A stretch of DNA of 33,669 nt from Candidatus Rifleibacteriota bacterium (lineage in GTDB: Bacteria; Riflebacteria; Ozemobacteria; Ozemobacterales; Ozemobacteraceae): the NCBI GenBank assembly GCA_029565415.1, contig JAKQOH010000145.1, forward strand, positions 1 to 33,669. Direction: 5' to 3'. Every line of letters starts with the position of its first letter. Within the stretch, counting starts at the first letter, position 1. The position numbers were made by a program, and so were the translations under genes. Below are positions 26,701 to 33,571 of this stretch, one piece after another. Under the pieces are notes generated by a model. It saw nothing but the letters and a program-made list of their open reading frames with translations, was not told the origin of the DNA and did no database searches.

Positions 26701-29197
26701 ACCCGGGCTGGCCGGCGGCCACATCGCTGAGATCCCCTTCGACCGGCCCGTGCAGGGTGCAGGAGATCTTGCCGCTCCCGGTCAGATTGCCCACGCTGGC
26801 GTAGTTGCAGCCCATCTCGGGCTTCGAGATCCCGCCCTTGAGATACTTGCCCTGGACCAGCAGGTTGATGTCGAGCTCCTGCATCAGAACGGGGTTGTCC
26901 ATGTTGTACATCTCGACGGCGCCCAGCAGCACGCGCTGGTTGGCGTAGCACGCCTTGTGCCGCGACTGCTCCCGGGCCTTCCGGAAGTTCGGGACGGCCA
27001 TGGCAGCGAGAATGCCGATCACCATCACGACGACCATCAGCTCGACCAGGCGGAAACCGCTTCCACCGAAGATCCAGCCGAAGATCCCGCAGATGACGTT
27101 CCAGATGCCGCTCAGAAGCCGGAACAGAAGCTCCCGCGAGAGGAACACGAGAACGATCAGCAGGCCGAAGACCGCCAGGAAGGCGGCCGCCGGATCCGTG
27201 ATGACCATCCAGGCCAGGTCGTAGATGCGCAGGAACCCGCGGAACAGATAGGGCTCGCGCTCGGACAGCGTCGGCTGCACCGTTCCCGCGAAGTTGTACA
27301 GGGCATACTGGACGGGGGCATGCAGCGTCCAGGAAAAATGCGAAACGGGGATGTCGACCAGCGGCGGCTCGAACCCGATCCGGCCCATGGCCGTCAGCGA
27401 CGGCACCGAATCCTGGATCAGCAGTCGCAGATCGATCTGTTCGGGCTGCCCGAGCCGGCGGCTCATCACGAGCGGCACCTGGACCCGGCCATTGCTGCGT
27501 CCCTCGACGATCTCGATCGCCTCCGCGTTCCGGAACGTGCTCAGCACCTTCGAGCCGCTCGCGAGCTGGAGTGTCATATATTGCTTGTTATTGTTTCTGA
27601 TCCGCAGCGTCAGCAGCGTCTGGCTGCTCCGGTTGGTCGTGAACGTCGTCTTCACGTCCATCGTATCGGCCACGACGGTCTGCTGGGGCGTGTCGGCATA
27701 CCGCTTCACGTTCATCGACAGGCCTGCGGGGCGCGCCGAGAGCCGGTAGGCGAGCAGGATCGGCCGGCTCGTCTTCTGGCGCAGCGTTTCGGGAAGCTGC
27801 TGCGGGGCAAGCGGATACACCTGGGATCCCGTGGTCGTGCCGGGCTGCACCTCGACCGAACTCAGGGCCTGGACGGCCAGCGAGCCCATTTCCCGCTCGA
27901 CGCCGATCGGGTGCACCTCGGGAATCTCGATCTCGCCCGTCGTCTCGTCGAGCCGCGACTCGAACGCCACGCTGAGCGTGCACGAGTCCTCGCGGCCCGT
28001 CATGAAATCGATCGTGAGCCGCTTCCGACTGCCATCGCGCGTGATCTGGTAGTTTTGCGGCCGATCCGCCGTGACACCGAGCACGTTCACCGTGTCGGGC
28101 AGCAGGAGCGCGAAGCTCGAGACGGGCGCCTTGGTGATCGAATACTCGACGTCGATGCGGCCCTGGAGAGCCGTGTCGCCGAGGGTGACCAGCGTCTCGG
28201 TGCGCGCATAGACGAGGGGCCGCACCGGCTGACGGACAGGCCTCTTCGGGGCTACGGCAACCGGCTCCGACGCTTGTGACGGTTCGGGCATTGCCACCGG
28301 GATGATTTCGGGCGCCGGCTCGTCGGCCTGGCGGGCGATCCGGGTGCGCCACTGGAGCCGGACTTCCGGGGTCGCGCCCAGCCAGCCCGTCACGAAACAG
28401 CCCCGCTCGGGCTGTGCCGGATCCGCTTCGACGCCGTAATCCCGCAGGCTCGACTCCTCGACGGCCACGACCACGTCAGGAATGGCGACGCGCAGGAAGG
28501 TCAGCGGAATCTGCGGAATCTCGAACTCGAGCCGCGACAGATCATCGATCTTCTCGATCGGCACCCGCACGCGCACCTGGCACCGGTGACGCCCCGGGCC
28601 CCGCAGCGGCAGCGTGAAGGCCGCCGTGGTCCAGTGTTCCTGCTTCAACACCTCGCCGGCCAGCGGCGAATGCGTGAATCCGATGTCCACCAGCCCCTTC
28701 GTGTTCCGGCCGAACCGCAGAATCCGCTCGTCCGATGACTCCCAGCGGGGCGTCAGGCTGACCGGCGCCCCGTCGATCTGGGCCGACACGACGGCCAGAG
28801 GCCCGCGAAGCAGCTGCACTTCCTGCCACTCGTCCGAAAAACTCTCGAGGATATACTCGATCTCGAGATCGGCGAACGAGCCCTCGAGCCGCCCCTCGAT
28901 CCGGGCCGAGGCGAACCGGAGCTGCCGCGGCGGGACTTCGCCCGGCGTCACGGTCGACGAGGCAAGCCACGCTTCCTTCGCCGCTCGAAGCTTCTCATAC
29001 TCCCGCACCGGAAGGATCAGATACTTTGCCGCCCGATCCTCGAGCATCTCCCCCAGATCCTTGTAGGGGACCAGCGTCCGGACGGTCCGGAGGCCTTGCT
29101 GGGGCAGGGGGGCGTCCCCCTGGCCCTGGGCGAAACTGCCCGAGACGCACAGCAACAGGGAAACAAGAAAAAAAGCAGAAAGTATACGAAACCGCAT
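23753..29197 (-). CDS. Giant duplicated envelope protein with an internal prepilin module
   Basis: 1814 residues. Signal peptide 1-23; module A ~38-650, opening VRTLVPYKDLGEML and later SHFSWTLHAP; a helix at ~665-690 (AAFLAVFGLLIVLVFLSREL); then an internal prepilin signal: Gly714|Phe715 and Glu719 in GFRLVELMVVVMVIGILAAM. A short pilin-like domain follows to ~830 with Cys residues and ISCTLHG (His816). After a linker, several helices (~936-1025) and a second secretion-signal-like helix (~1048-1069, ending AVARAEP), module B starts at Glu1079 (EVRVLVPFADLSKVVE), ends with SELSWMLYLPEGYEL, and is anchored by three C-terminal helices. Modules A and B are diverged copies. I recall the VLVPYxDL opening from uncharacterised Planctomycetes proteins. 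AGGAGG lies 8 nt before the ATG. The function is unknown; the topology would permit prepilin-peptidase processing after Gly714. Confidence 0.88.
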   Translation of the reverse strand: MRFRILSAFFLVSLLLCVSGSFAQGQGDAPLPQQGLRTVRTLVPYKDLGEMLEDRAAKYLILPVREYEKLRAAKEAWLASSTVTPGEVPPRQLRFASARIEGRLEGSFADLEIEYILESFSDEWQEVQLLRGPLAVVSAQIDGAPVSLTPRWESSDERILRFGRNTKGLVDIGFTHSPLAGEVLKQEHWTTAAFTLPLRGPGRHRCQVRVRVPIEKIDDLSRLEFEIPQIPLTFLRVAIPDVVVAVEESSLRDYGVEADPAQPERGCFVTGWLGATPEVRLQWRTRIARQADEPAPEIIPVAMPEPSQASEPVAVAPKRPVRQPVRPLVYARTETLVTLGDTALQGRIDVEYSITKAPVSSFALLLPDTVNVLGVTADRPQNYQITRDGSRKRLTIDFMTGREDSCTLSVAFESRLDETTGEIEIPEVHPIGVEREMGSLAVQALSSVEVQPGTTTGSQVYPLAPQQLPETLRQKTSRPILLAYRLSARPAGLSMNVKRYADTPQQTVVADTMDVKTTFTTNRSSQTLLTLRIRNNNKQYMTLQLASGSKVLSTFRNAEAIEIVEGRSNGRVQVPLVMSRRLGQPEQIDLRLLIQDSVPSLTAMGRIGFEPPLVDIPVSHFSWTLHAPVQYALYNFAGTVQPTLSEREPYLFRGFLRIYDLAWMVITDPAAAFLAVFGLLIVLVFLSRELLFRLLSGIWNVICGIFGWIFGGSGFRLVELMVVVMVIGILAAMAVPNFRKAREQSRHKACYANQRVLLGAVEMYNMDNPVLMQELDINLLVQGKYLKGGISKPEMGCNYASVGNLTGSGKISCTLHGPVEGDLSDVAAGQPGYGSYPSAQTARDATRSKKSSSLSSEVAREEYEELKAAGPAAGAPFAGAKATANLPIDTKFVITPNFYQLERDLVLAEASGSQLVADATCPRVSLSYMRWEILLCMKIAGFVLGLFAGLYFIAGAWSGVWQKLAAAAALLAVTAVWDTMFQVVGDWGNLGLWLAIAGGIAWKIVQLAGQRLTTDPDAPESGGGGTPLPVMNRGGINTPTGGSGQATPLTLIALAVGLSILSAPAVARAEPAPAAGQQEVRVLVPFADLSKVVETSDQVVILPEPDYRYLLDLGTPVATAPVRAPLDFVVRSAAYRGRVEEKGVRFTGSFDIELLNPGWKLIPLLSNEVVPSKALFDGEATALDLLNPGSETGYGLTTNATGAHRVELEFFVTMKSSEFGARTFDLPMIPSAITSLEVQTPDTDAEAWIDPGVLLPAASATAGTVFRAQVPPARRVRFEIYRRLGTAAQPVSQPIPQPEDVASAEAAIEPATAPQEIVEETRITVRENNLLFFEEGFVKGRNVYTLDVTGHAGISTFTFLVPPQIRILKVTDRSIDDWKLEEPEGQKMHRLNIAFTSQMRGRFGFTVEFEEVAQNLQEKPYRIPELVPMGIDRVFGLLGIACLPTLAVSVEETPIGYGMIDVSAFLSEFAGQPPEKMPFAFNFTAHGQNTLTLTVSRPRSIEQRSATIDTAEAMSVLNEEGWLLTRLVYEVKNNSEQFLKVQLPTIASRPAELWSSEVAGMAVKAGYDREHKVFNIPIIRSPIVEKQAQAFPVELVYAVKLDAALAPVTKVRLELPRVHLAVSELSWMLYLPEGYELMRGEGNVDRLLERPYQPLLSGDKTFVPVTADLTGSPRPASGGGEERVFGIMGLLPVKFRIPTTNWATGFIMQQIEPTRDPPFISGTLMTPRRGAGRLLGWTMMVLGGIAGYMLLMLLSGKRPMMALVVLALFAALVAAAVMLKLYQADHAFKIGFLLVFITGALHAIFVWRPEPAKS

Positions 29198-29220
29198 CGT
29201 CCGATCCTCCTCGGATGTTG

Positions 29221-30231
29221 TCAGGCTTTTTCTGGATGGGTGGCCAGTTCGCCGATTCTCGCCACCTGTTCCGAGGTGCCGAGAGCGACGAGGATGTCAC
29301 CCGGGTCGAAGACGAAATGGGGCTCGGGATTGATCGTCGTCCGGTCCCCGCGTCGCACCGAGACGATGATGGCGCCCGACCGCCGCCGCAGATCCGCGTC
29401 TTTCAGCGCTTTCTGCGCCAGGAAACTGGCTTCGCGGATCCGGAACTCCTCCATCTGCAACCCCTGGTCGTCCCCGGCCATCGTGGCGTCGACGAAATCC
29501 ACGACCGACGGCCGGATCAGCACCGAAGCCATGCGTGCCCCGGCAATCACGGCCGGGGTGACGACATAGTTTGACCCGGCGCGCTTCAGCTTCTGCACCG
29601 ACTCGATCGCATCCGCCGTCGAGACGACGAACACCTCGGAGTTGATGCCCTTGGCCGTCAGGGTCACGAACACGTTGTCGGCGTCGTAGGGAAGCGCGGT
29701 GACGAGGCCGGCAGCCGCTTTCAGGCCGGCGCTGATCAGCGTCTCGTCGGCCGTCGCATCCCCCTCGATGGCCGGAATCTCCTGCTCGAGCAGCTCCTCG
29801 ACCACCTTGGCATTCGAATCGATGACGACAACGGGGATCTGCTTCGCCCGCAGGTGGTGAATCACAACGAGCCCCGTGTTGCCGGCCCCGCAGACGATGT
29901 AATGATGCTTGAAGCCCTGAATGCGATCTTTCATGCGCCGTTTCCCCCAGAGTTCCCGTAACTTGCCTTCCACCACGAACTGGCCCAGGGCGGTCACCGT
30001 ATACGCCATCAGCCCGGCCCCGGTGATGAGCAGCACGATCGTGAACATGCGTCCGGCCGGGCTCAGCGGATGGACCTCCCCATACCCGACCGTGGCAAGG
30101 GTGATGACGGTCATGAACAGCCCGTCGAGCGCCGTCCACTGGGGTCCCTCGATCAGCCGGTAGCCGATCGTTCCCAGGCCGAGCAGAAGGGCGAACGAGG
30201 CGAGCGTCGTGAAAAACCGTCTGCTGTCCAT
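29221..30231 (-). CDS. TrkA/RCK-domain potassium channel
   Basis: About 336 residues from the ATG at 30231; a TTG nine codons upstream (30258) is the alternative. Two transmembrane helices flank a pore loop with the selectivity filter TVGYG (Thr47-Gly51) in VITLATVGYGEVHPLSP. Residues ~105-225 form an RCK/TrkA-N Rossmann domain with GAGNTG (HHYIVCGAGNTGLVVIHHL), and ~235-330 a TrkA-C domain (LRRRSGAIIVSVRRGD, FDPGDILVALGT). This is the MthK-like ligand-gated K+ channel plan. It sits 23 nt upstream of the giant protein gene in the same direction. Whether it works with the giant protein or only shares transcription cannot be told. Confidence 0.93.
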   Translation of the reverse strand: MDSRRFFTTLASFALLLGLGTIGYRLIEGPQWTALDGLFMTVITLATVGYGEVHPLSPAGRMFTIVLLITGAGLMAYTVTALGQFVVEGKLRELWGKRRMKDRIQGFKHHYIVCGAGNTGLVVIHHLRAKQIPVVVIDSNAKVVEELLEQEIPAIEGDATADETLISAGLKAAAGLVTALPYDADNVFVTLTAKGINSEVFVVSTADAIESVQKLKRAGSNYVVTPAVIAGARMASVLIRPSVVDFVDATMAGDDQGLQMEEFRIREASFLAQKALKDADLRRRSGAIIVSVRRGDRTTINPEPHFVFDPGDILVALGTSEQVARIGELATHPEKA

Positions 30232-30323
30232 ACGAGTACGGACAAGTGTAATGCCCAAGCGCCCCCCGACGCAACTTTCACCGGTTTCAAAATCCGGCGG
30301 TCGGGATCACGGAAGGCCGGGAA

Positions 30324-31355
30324 TCAGGGCCGGACGGAGGCGAGCTCGGTGGAACCGGCTCCTTCTTCCTCGCCAACAGGGGTTACAGCCGCTTCCGCCT
30401 CGATAGCGGCCTCTTCATCTTCTTCCGGTCCGGCTTCCCGCGTGACCGGGGTCTCCTCCGGCACGAACACCGGCTGCACCACCAGCGAGTTGCGCCGTTT
30501 GTGGACCTCCGAGTCATACCGGTTCTTGACCCGCTTCCAGTCCGAGAATGACAGCAGATCCTGGATGAAATTCAGCACGCGGCGGTTGTCATACAGATTG
30601 AACACGGGATACTCGACGAGCACCAGATCCGCAACGGCGCCCGTTTCCTTCAGCCGCCGGGACCAGCTCTCCCGGAAATGCGCTTCCGAGTCGCAGCAGT
30701 TCAGCATGATGATCCGGTACGAGTTCGGAAACATCGTCTCGTCCAGATCCTCGCTCGAGGCGCGGAAGTATTTATACGGCTTGGTATGCCTATCCTCGAT
30801 CATCTCACCGTTTCCGCTCCGGAACAGGTCGTCCCGGTCGGAAAACGCCATTCCGCCGCCGTATCGCGCGTGGCCGCTGTAGATCACCACGTCGATGCTC
30901 GGATCCTCCAGCGCCGCCTTGAACAGCGCCTTCGGATTCGGCGATACCTGGGTGATCACGCCGATCTCGATCCGAGCCTTGCGGCCGCGGTAATACACAT
31001 ACTTGCCGTTCAGCGTCTCGAAGGCGGGAAACGTCGCCTCGACCGCCTCGCGCGGATGATCCCAGCCCCAGAACACCGCGATCCGGAGCACGCTGTCCCC
31101 GAACATGCTCTCATACCAGGGCCTGCCGCGGGGAACATCGTTCTGGTGCCGCCGGGGCGGATCCTTGGCCGGCGCGTGCTCGTCGCGCGCCACCTGGGCC
31201 TTTTTTTTCTTCACGACCCGGGTCTTGGCCGTCTTCGTCACCTTCTTCTTCGCCGCGCCCGCTTTCGGAGTGGCGCCCATCAGCAACACGACCATCGCCA
31301 CCGCGCACAGCGCGGTGACGAAACGGGTGAAAGCCGAAGCTCGTGAGAAGATCAT
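30324..31355 (-). CDS. Secreted protein with caspase/clan CD-like His-Cys pair
   Basis: 343 residues. A signal peptide (~1-34, FVTALCAVAMVVLLMGATPKAGA) precedes a very basic stretch (~35-75, repeated KKK and AK) and then a globular domain. Two hydrophobic strands each end in a candidate catalytic residue: IDVVIYSGHARYGGG with His162 and YRIIMLNCCDSE with Cys220/Cys221. That is the strand-His/strand-Cys layout of clan CD peptidases (caspases, gingipains, legumain). The C-terminal ~40 residues are strongly acidic (EEDEEAA, EEEGAG). No family was recognised with certainty; a catalytically inactive relative is possible. The ATG abuts AAGGA with no spacing, so initiation may be weak or coupled to the HAMP gene 51 bp upstream. 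Confidence 0.75.
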   Translation of the reverse strand: MIFSRASAFTRFVTALCAVAMVVLLMGATPKAGAAKKKVTKTAKTRVVKKKKAQVARDEHAPAKDPPRRHQNDVPRGRPWYESMFGDSVLRIAVFWGWDHPREAVEATFPAFETLNGKYVYYRGRKARIEIGVITQVSPNPKALFKAALEDPSIDVVIYSGHARYGGGMAFSDRDDLFRSGNGEMIEDRHTKPYKYFRASSEDLDETMFPNSYRIIMLNCCDSEAHFRESWSRRLKETGAVADLVLVEYPVFNLYDNRRVLNFIQDLLSFSDWKRVKNRYDSEVHKRRNSLVVQPVFVPEETPVTREAGPEEDEEAAIEAEAAVTPVGEEEGAGSTELASVRP

Positions 31356-31406
31356 TCCTTGATTCCCAGCCTGACTATCGGCAGAAATCGTGGAAATCCT
31401 GAATCG

Positions 31407-32057
31407 TCAAGCCTGTTCGGTTCCCGGGGTATCATCCGCGCCCGCGTCGGCGGCGCCTTCGATCGGAAGATCCTTGTCGATCTTGAACCCGGCCGTCACC
31501 TGGCGCAGCTCCTCGATGATCCCGTACAGATCCCGGGCGACCACCTCGATCGACTCGGTGTCGTGCTTTTTCTTCTGCAGTTGCTCGTTCAGTCGGTTTC
31601 CCGCCGCGATCAGTCGCGAGATGACCTCGCGGTCCTTCGACACCATCTTCCGCAGCGACTCCGACATCGTGTTGAAGGCATCCTGCAGGTCGGCCAGTTC
31701 GTCGCCGTGACGCAGCTTGACGCTCTGGGTCAGGTCGCCCGAAGCGATGGCTTTCGCTGAGCGCTCGAGACGGTAGACGGGGCCGGCAATCTTGTGCGAG
31801 ACGAACACCGACAGGGCCGCGATCACGAAACCGAATACCGCGACCCACTGGATCAGCGAGCGGTTGACCCCGTCGAAGATATCGGCCAGCCGGTCGATCG
31901 TGAGATCGGGCGTCGAGATGATACGGTTCCAGGACGTGTAGTAGATGATCCAACCGACCCCGAATGCGACGAGCAGCATCGTCGAGACGATGATGCCCAT
32001 GTAGCGCAGTTGCAGGCCGGATTTGATCAGATACGTGCGTCGACGATGCTTGGCCAT
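31407..32057 (-). CDS. HAMP-domain membrane protein without output domain
   Basis: 216 residues. Helix 1 (~19-42, GIIVSTMLLVAFGVGWIIYY), a short extracytoplasmic loop of ~25 residues, helix 2 (~70-90, QWVAVFGFVIAALSVFVS), then a HAMP domain (~88-142: SHKIAGPVYRLERSAKAIAS, GDELADLQDAFNTM). A coiled coil continues to ~195 and an acidic tail ends the protein. No kinase, methyl-accepting or cyclase domain follows, so it could only transmit a signal through the coiled coil to another protein. GGAGGG lies 4 nt before the ATG. It is probably cotranscribed with the pilin-like gene 39 bp upstream. Confidence 0.88.
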   Translation of the reverse strand: MAKHRRRTYLIKSGLQLRYMGIIVSTMLLVAFGVGWIIYYTSWNRIISTPDLTIDRLADIFDGVNRSLIQWVAVFGFVIAALSVFVSHKIAGPVYRLERSAKAIASGDLTQSVKLRHGDELADLQDAFNTMSESLRKMVSKDREVISRLIAAGNRLNEQLQKKKHDTESIEVVARDLYGIIEELRQVTAGFKIDKDLPIEGAADAGADDTPGTEQA

Positions 32058-32096
32058 GGATCCCTCCGTCGGGCTGTTCCCGTGTGGCGTGACGGC

Positions 32097-32495
32097 TCAG
32101 GAGCCGCTGTCGGCGTCCGCGGCCTGTTTCGCCGTGGGCCGGTGGATGGTGCAGAGAACCTCTCCCTGGGGGCCGAACAGATACTTGCCGTTCTCGGGGC
32201 AGGTCTGCACTTCGCTCAGGAAGCCGGTTGCCTTGAGATGATCGACGTCGATCGGTTTGCCCGGCTGGACGATGCTGCGCGTGTTGTTCGAATCGTAGTT
32301 GGCGACCGCCACCTCGATCTTGCGCCGGATCTCCTTGCAGGAAATGCGGTAGATCCCTGATTTCATGCGGAAATACTGGGGGAAGAAAAACGCCAGCACG
32401 AGGAACAGCGTCACGAGCCCCATGGCCATCGCATACAGGCCGAGACTGCCGCGACGCGGGTTTCCCCGGACGATGCCGTCCTGGATCTGGGGCAT
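32097..32495 (-). CDS. Membrane-anchored pilin-like small protein
   Basis: 132 residues from the ATG at 32495, chosen because AGGAGG lies 8 nt upstream; the frame is open to 32588 but that part is not needed. One helix (~20-42, AMAMGLVTLFLVLAFFFPQYF) has no prepilin G|FxxxE signal. The outer part resembles the globular half of short pseudopilins: CKEIRRKIEVAVANYDSNN, then HLKATGFLSEVQTCPENGKY and VLCTIHRP. The late C-x2-H motif matches the CTLH of the giant protein at His816. It may be a fixed, non-cleaved relative of a pseudopilin that caps or recruits pilins. The role is inferred from resemblance only. Confidence 0.72.
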   Translation of the reverse strand: MPQIQDGIVRGNPRRGSLGLYAMAMGLVTLFLVLAFFFPQYFRMKSGIYRISCKEIRRKIEVAVANYDSNNTRSIVQPGKPIDVDHLKATGFLSEVQTCPENGKYLFGPQGEVLCTIHRPTAKQAADADSGS

Positions 32496-32584
32496 GGCGG
32501 GTTCCTCCTCACATGGGATAAGCAGCTGCCCCGGCAACGTACCATGCCGGGTTGCGCCTGTCAACGCCGCCTCCGGAAGCCGGA

Positions 32585-33571
32585 TCACGAGGCGGCCGGC
32601 TTCTTCGCCCGGGGGGCGGCCGCCGGACGACGCGCGCCTGCCGGGACCTCGCCCGGACCGGCCCGCAGCGAGGCAAGGGTTTCGGAAAAGTCGTTCGGAA
32701 GCGGCGCTTCCCAGGTGGTCGGGACTCCCGAGACGGGATGTTTCAGGGCGAGGCGGGCGCTGTGAAGATGATGGACCGCCTTCCCGTCGATGCGTTTTCC
32801 CCCGTAAAGAACGTCGCCGAGCAGCGGGTGGCCGAGAAAGGCCATGTGGACACGGATCTGGTGGGTGCGGCCCGTCTCGATACGGATCCTGACCAGGCTG
32901 GCGCCCCGGAGCCGTTCGATCACTTCGAAGACGCTGACCGCCATCCGGCCCCGTTCCCCGTACGTCGCCTTCATGCGCTTGCGGTGCAGACGGTCCCGTT
33001 CGATCGCGACCTCGATGCGGCCCCGGTCATCGGCGACCCGGCCCTGGACGAGGGCCAGATACTCTTTCGTCACCTGGCGGCCCGCGAACGAGCGGGCCAG
33101 CTTGCGATGAACGGCTTCTGTCTTCGCCACCACCATCAGGCCGCTCGTGCCCTTGTCGAGCCGGTGGACGACGCCCGGCCGGAGCGGGGCGCCGATCGGG
33201 CTGAGGCGGGCGTGGCTCAGCAGGGCCGAGACCACGCTCTCGGTTTCATGGCCGGCGCCGGGGTGGGTGACCAGGCCGGCCGGCTTGTTGACCACGACCA
33301 GATGCTCATCCTCGAAGATGATCGGAAAGGTGAGCGGGGTCGCGGAGATCGTTTCGGGTGCCGACTTCTCCGGCAACTCGACGCGGATCGACTCTCCGCC
33401 CTTGAGCTTGAGGCCGGGCTTGACCGTCTTGCCGTCGACCGTCAGGGCGCCCTGACGGATCAGCTCCTGAAGCGCGGTGCGGGACAGGTCGCCGGCCTTG
33501 CCGGCAAGCGCGGCGTCGAGCCGTGCGCCGTTCGCTTCGGGGCCGAGAGTGAATTCCAGGATGCGGGTCAT
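32585..33571 (-). CDS. RluA/RluD-family pseudouridine synthase
   Basis: 328 residues. An N-terminal S4 RNA-binding domain (~10-70: RLDAALAGKAGDLSRTALQE, LTVDGKTVKPGLKLKGGE) precedes the catalytic domain. HRLDKGTSGLMVVAKTEAVH gives the catalytic Asp139, and GRTHQIRVHMAFLGHPLLGD is the family's second motif. RluD isomerises uridines in helix 69 of 23S rRNA; an RluA-like choice of substrate cannot be excluded. The C-terminus is a Pro/Ala/Lys-rich tail. The ATG overlaps the stop of the upstream gene as ATGA. GGAG lies 10 nt upstream. Confidence 0.94.
   Translation of the reverse strand: MTRILEFTLGPEANGARLDAALAGKAGDLSRTALQELIRQGALTVDGKTVKPGLKLKGGESIRVELPEKSAPETISATPLTFPIIFEDEHLVVVNKPAGLVTHPGAGHETESVVSALLSHARLSPIGAPLRPGVVHRLDKGTSGLMVVAKTEAVHRKLARSFAGRQVTKEYLALVQGRVADDRGRIEVAIERDRLHRKRMKATYGERGRMAVSVFEVIERLRGASLVRIRIETGRTHQIRVHMAFLGHPLLGDVLYGGKRIDGKAVHHLHSARLALKHPVSGVPTTWEAPLPNDFSETLASLRAGPGEVPAGARRPAAAPRAKKPAAS

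Noticed and set aside
23792..28279. Very long plus-strand open frame opposite the giant protein gene
   Set aside because: It is a GC-driven antisense shadow rich in Arg, His and Asp with no domain, while the minus strand has a ribosome site, signal peptide and recognisable motifs.
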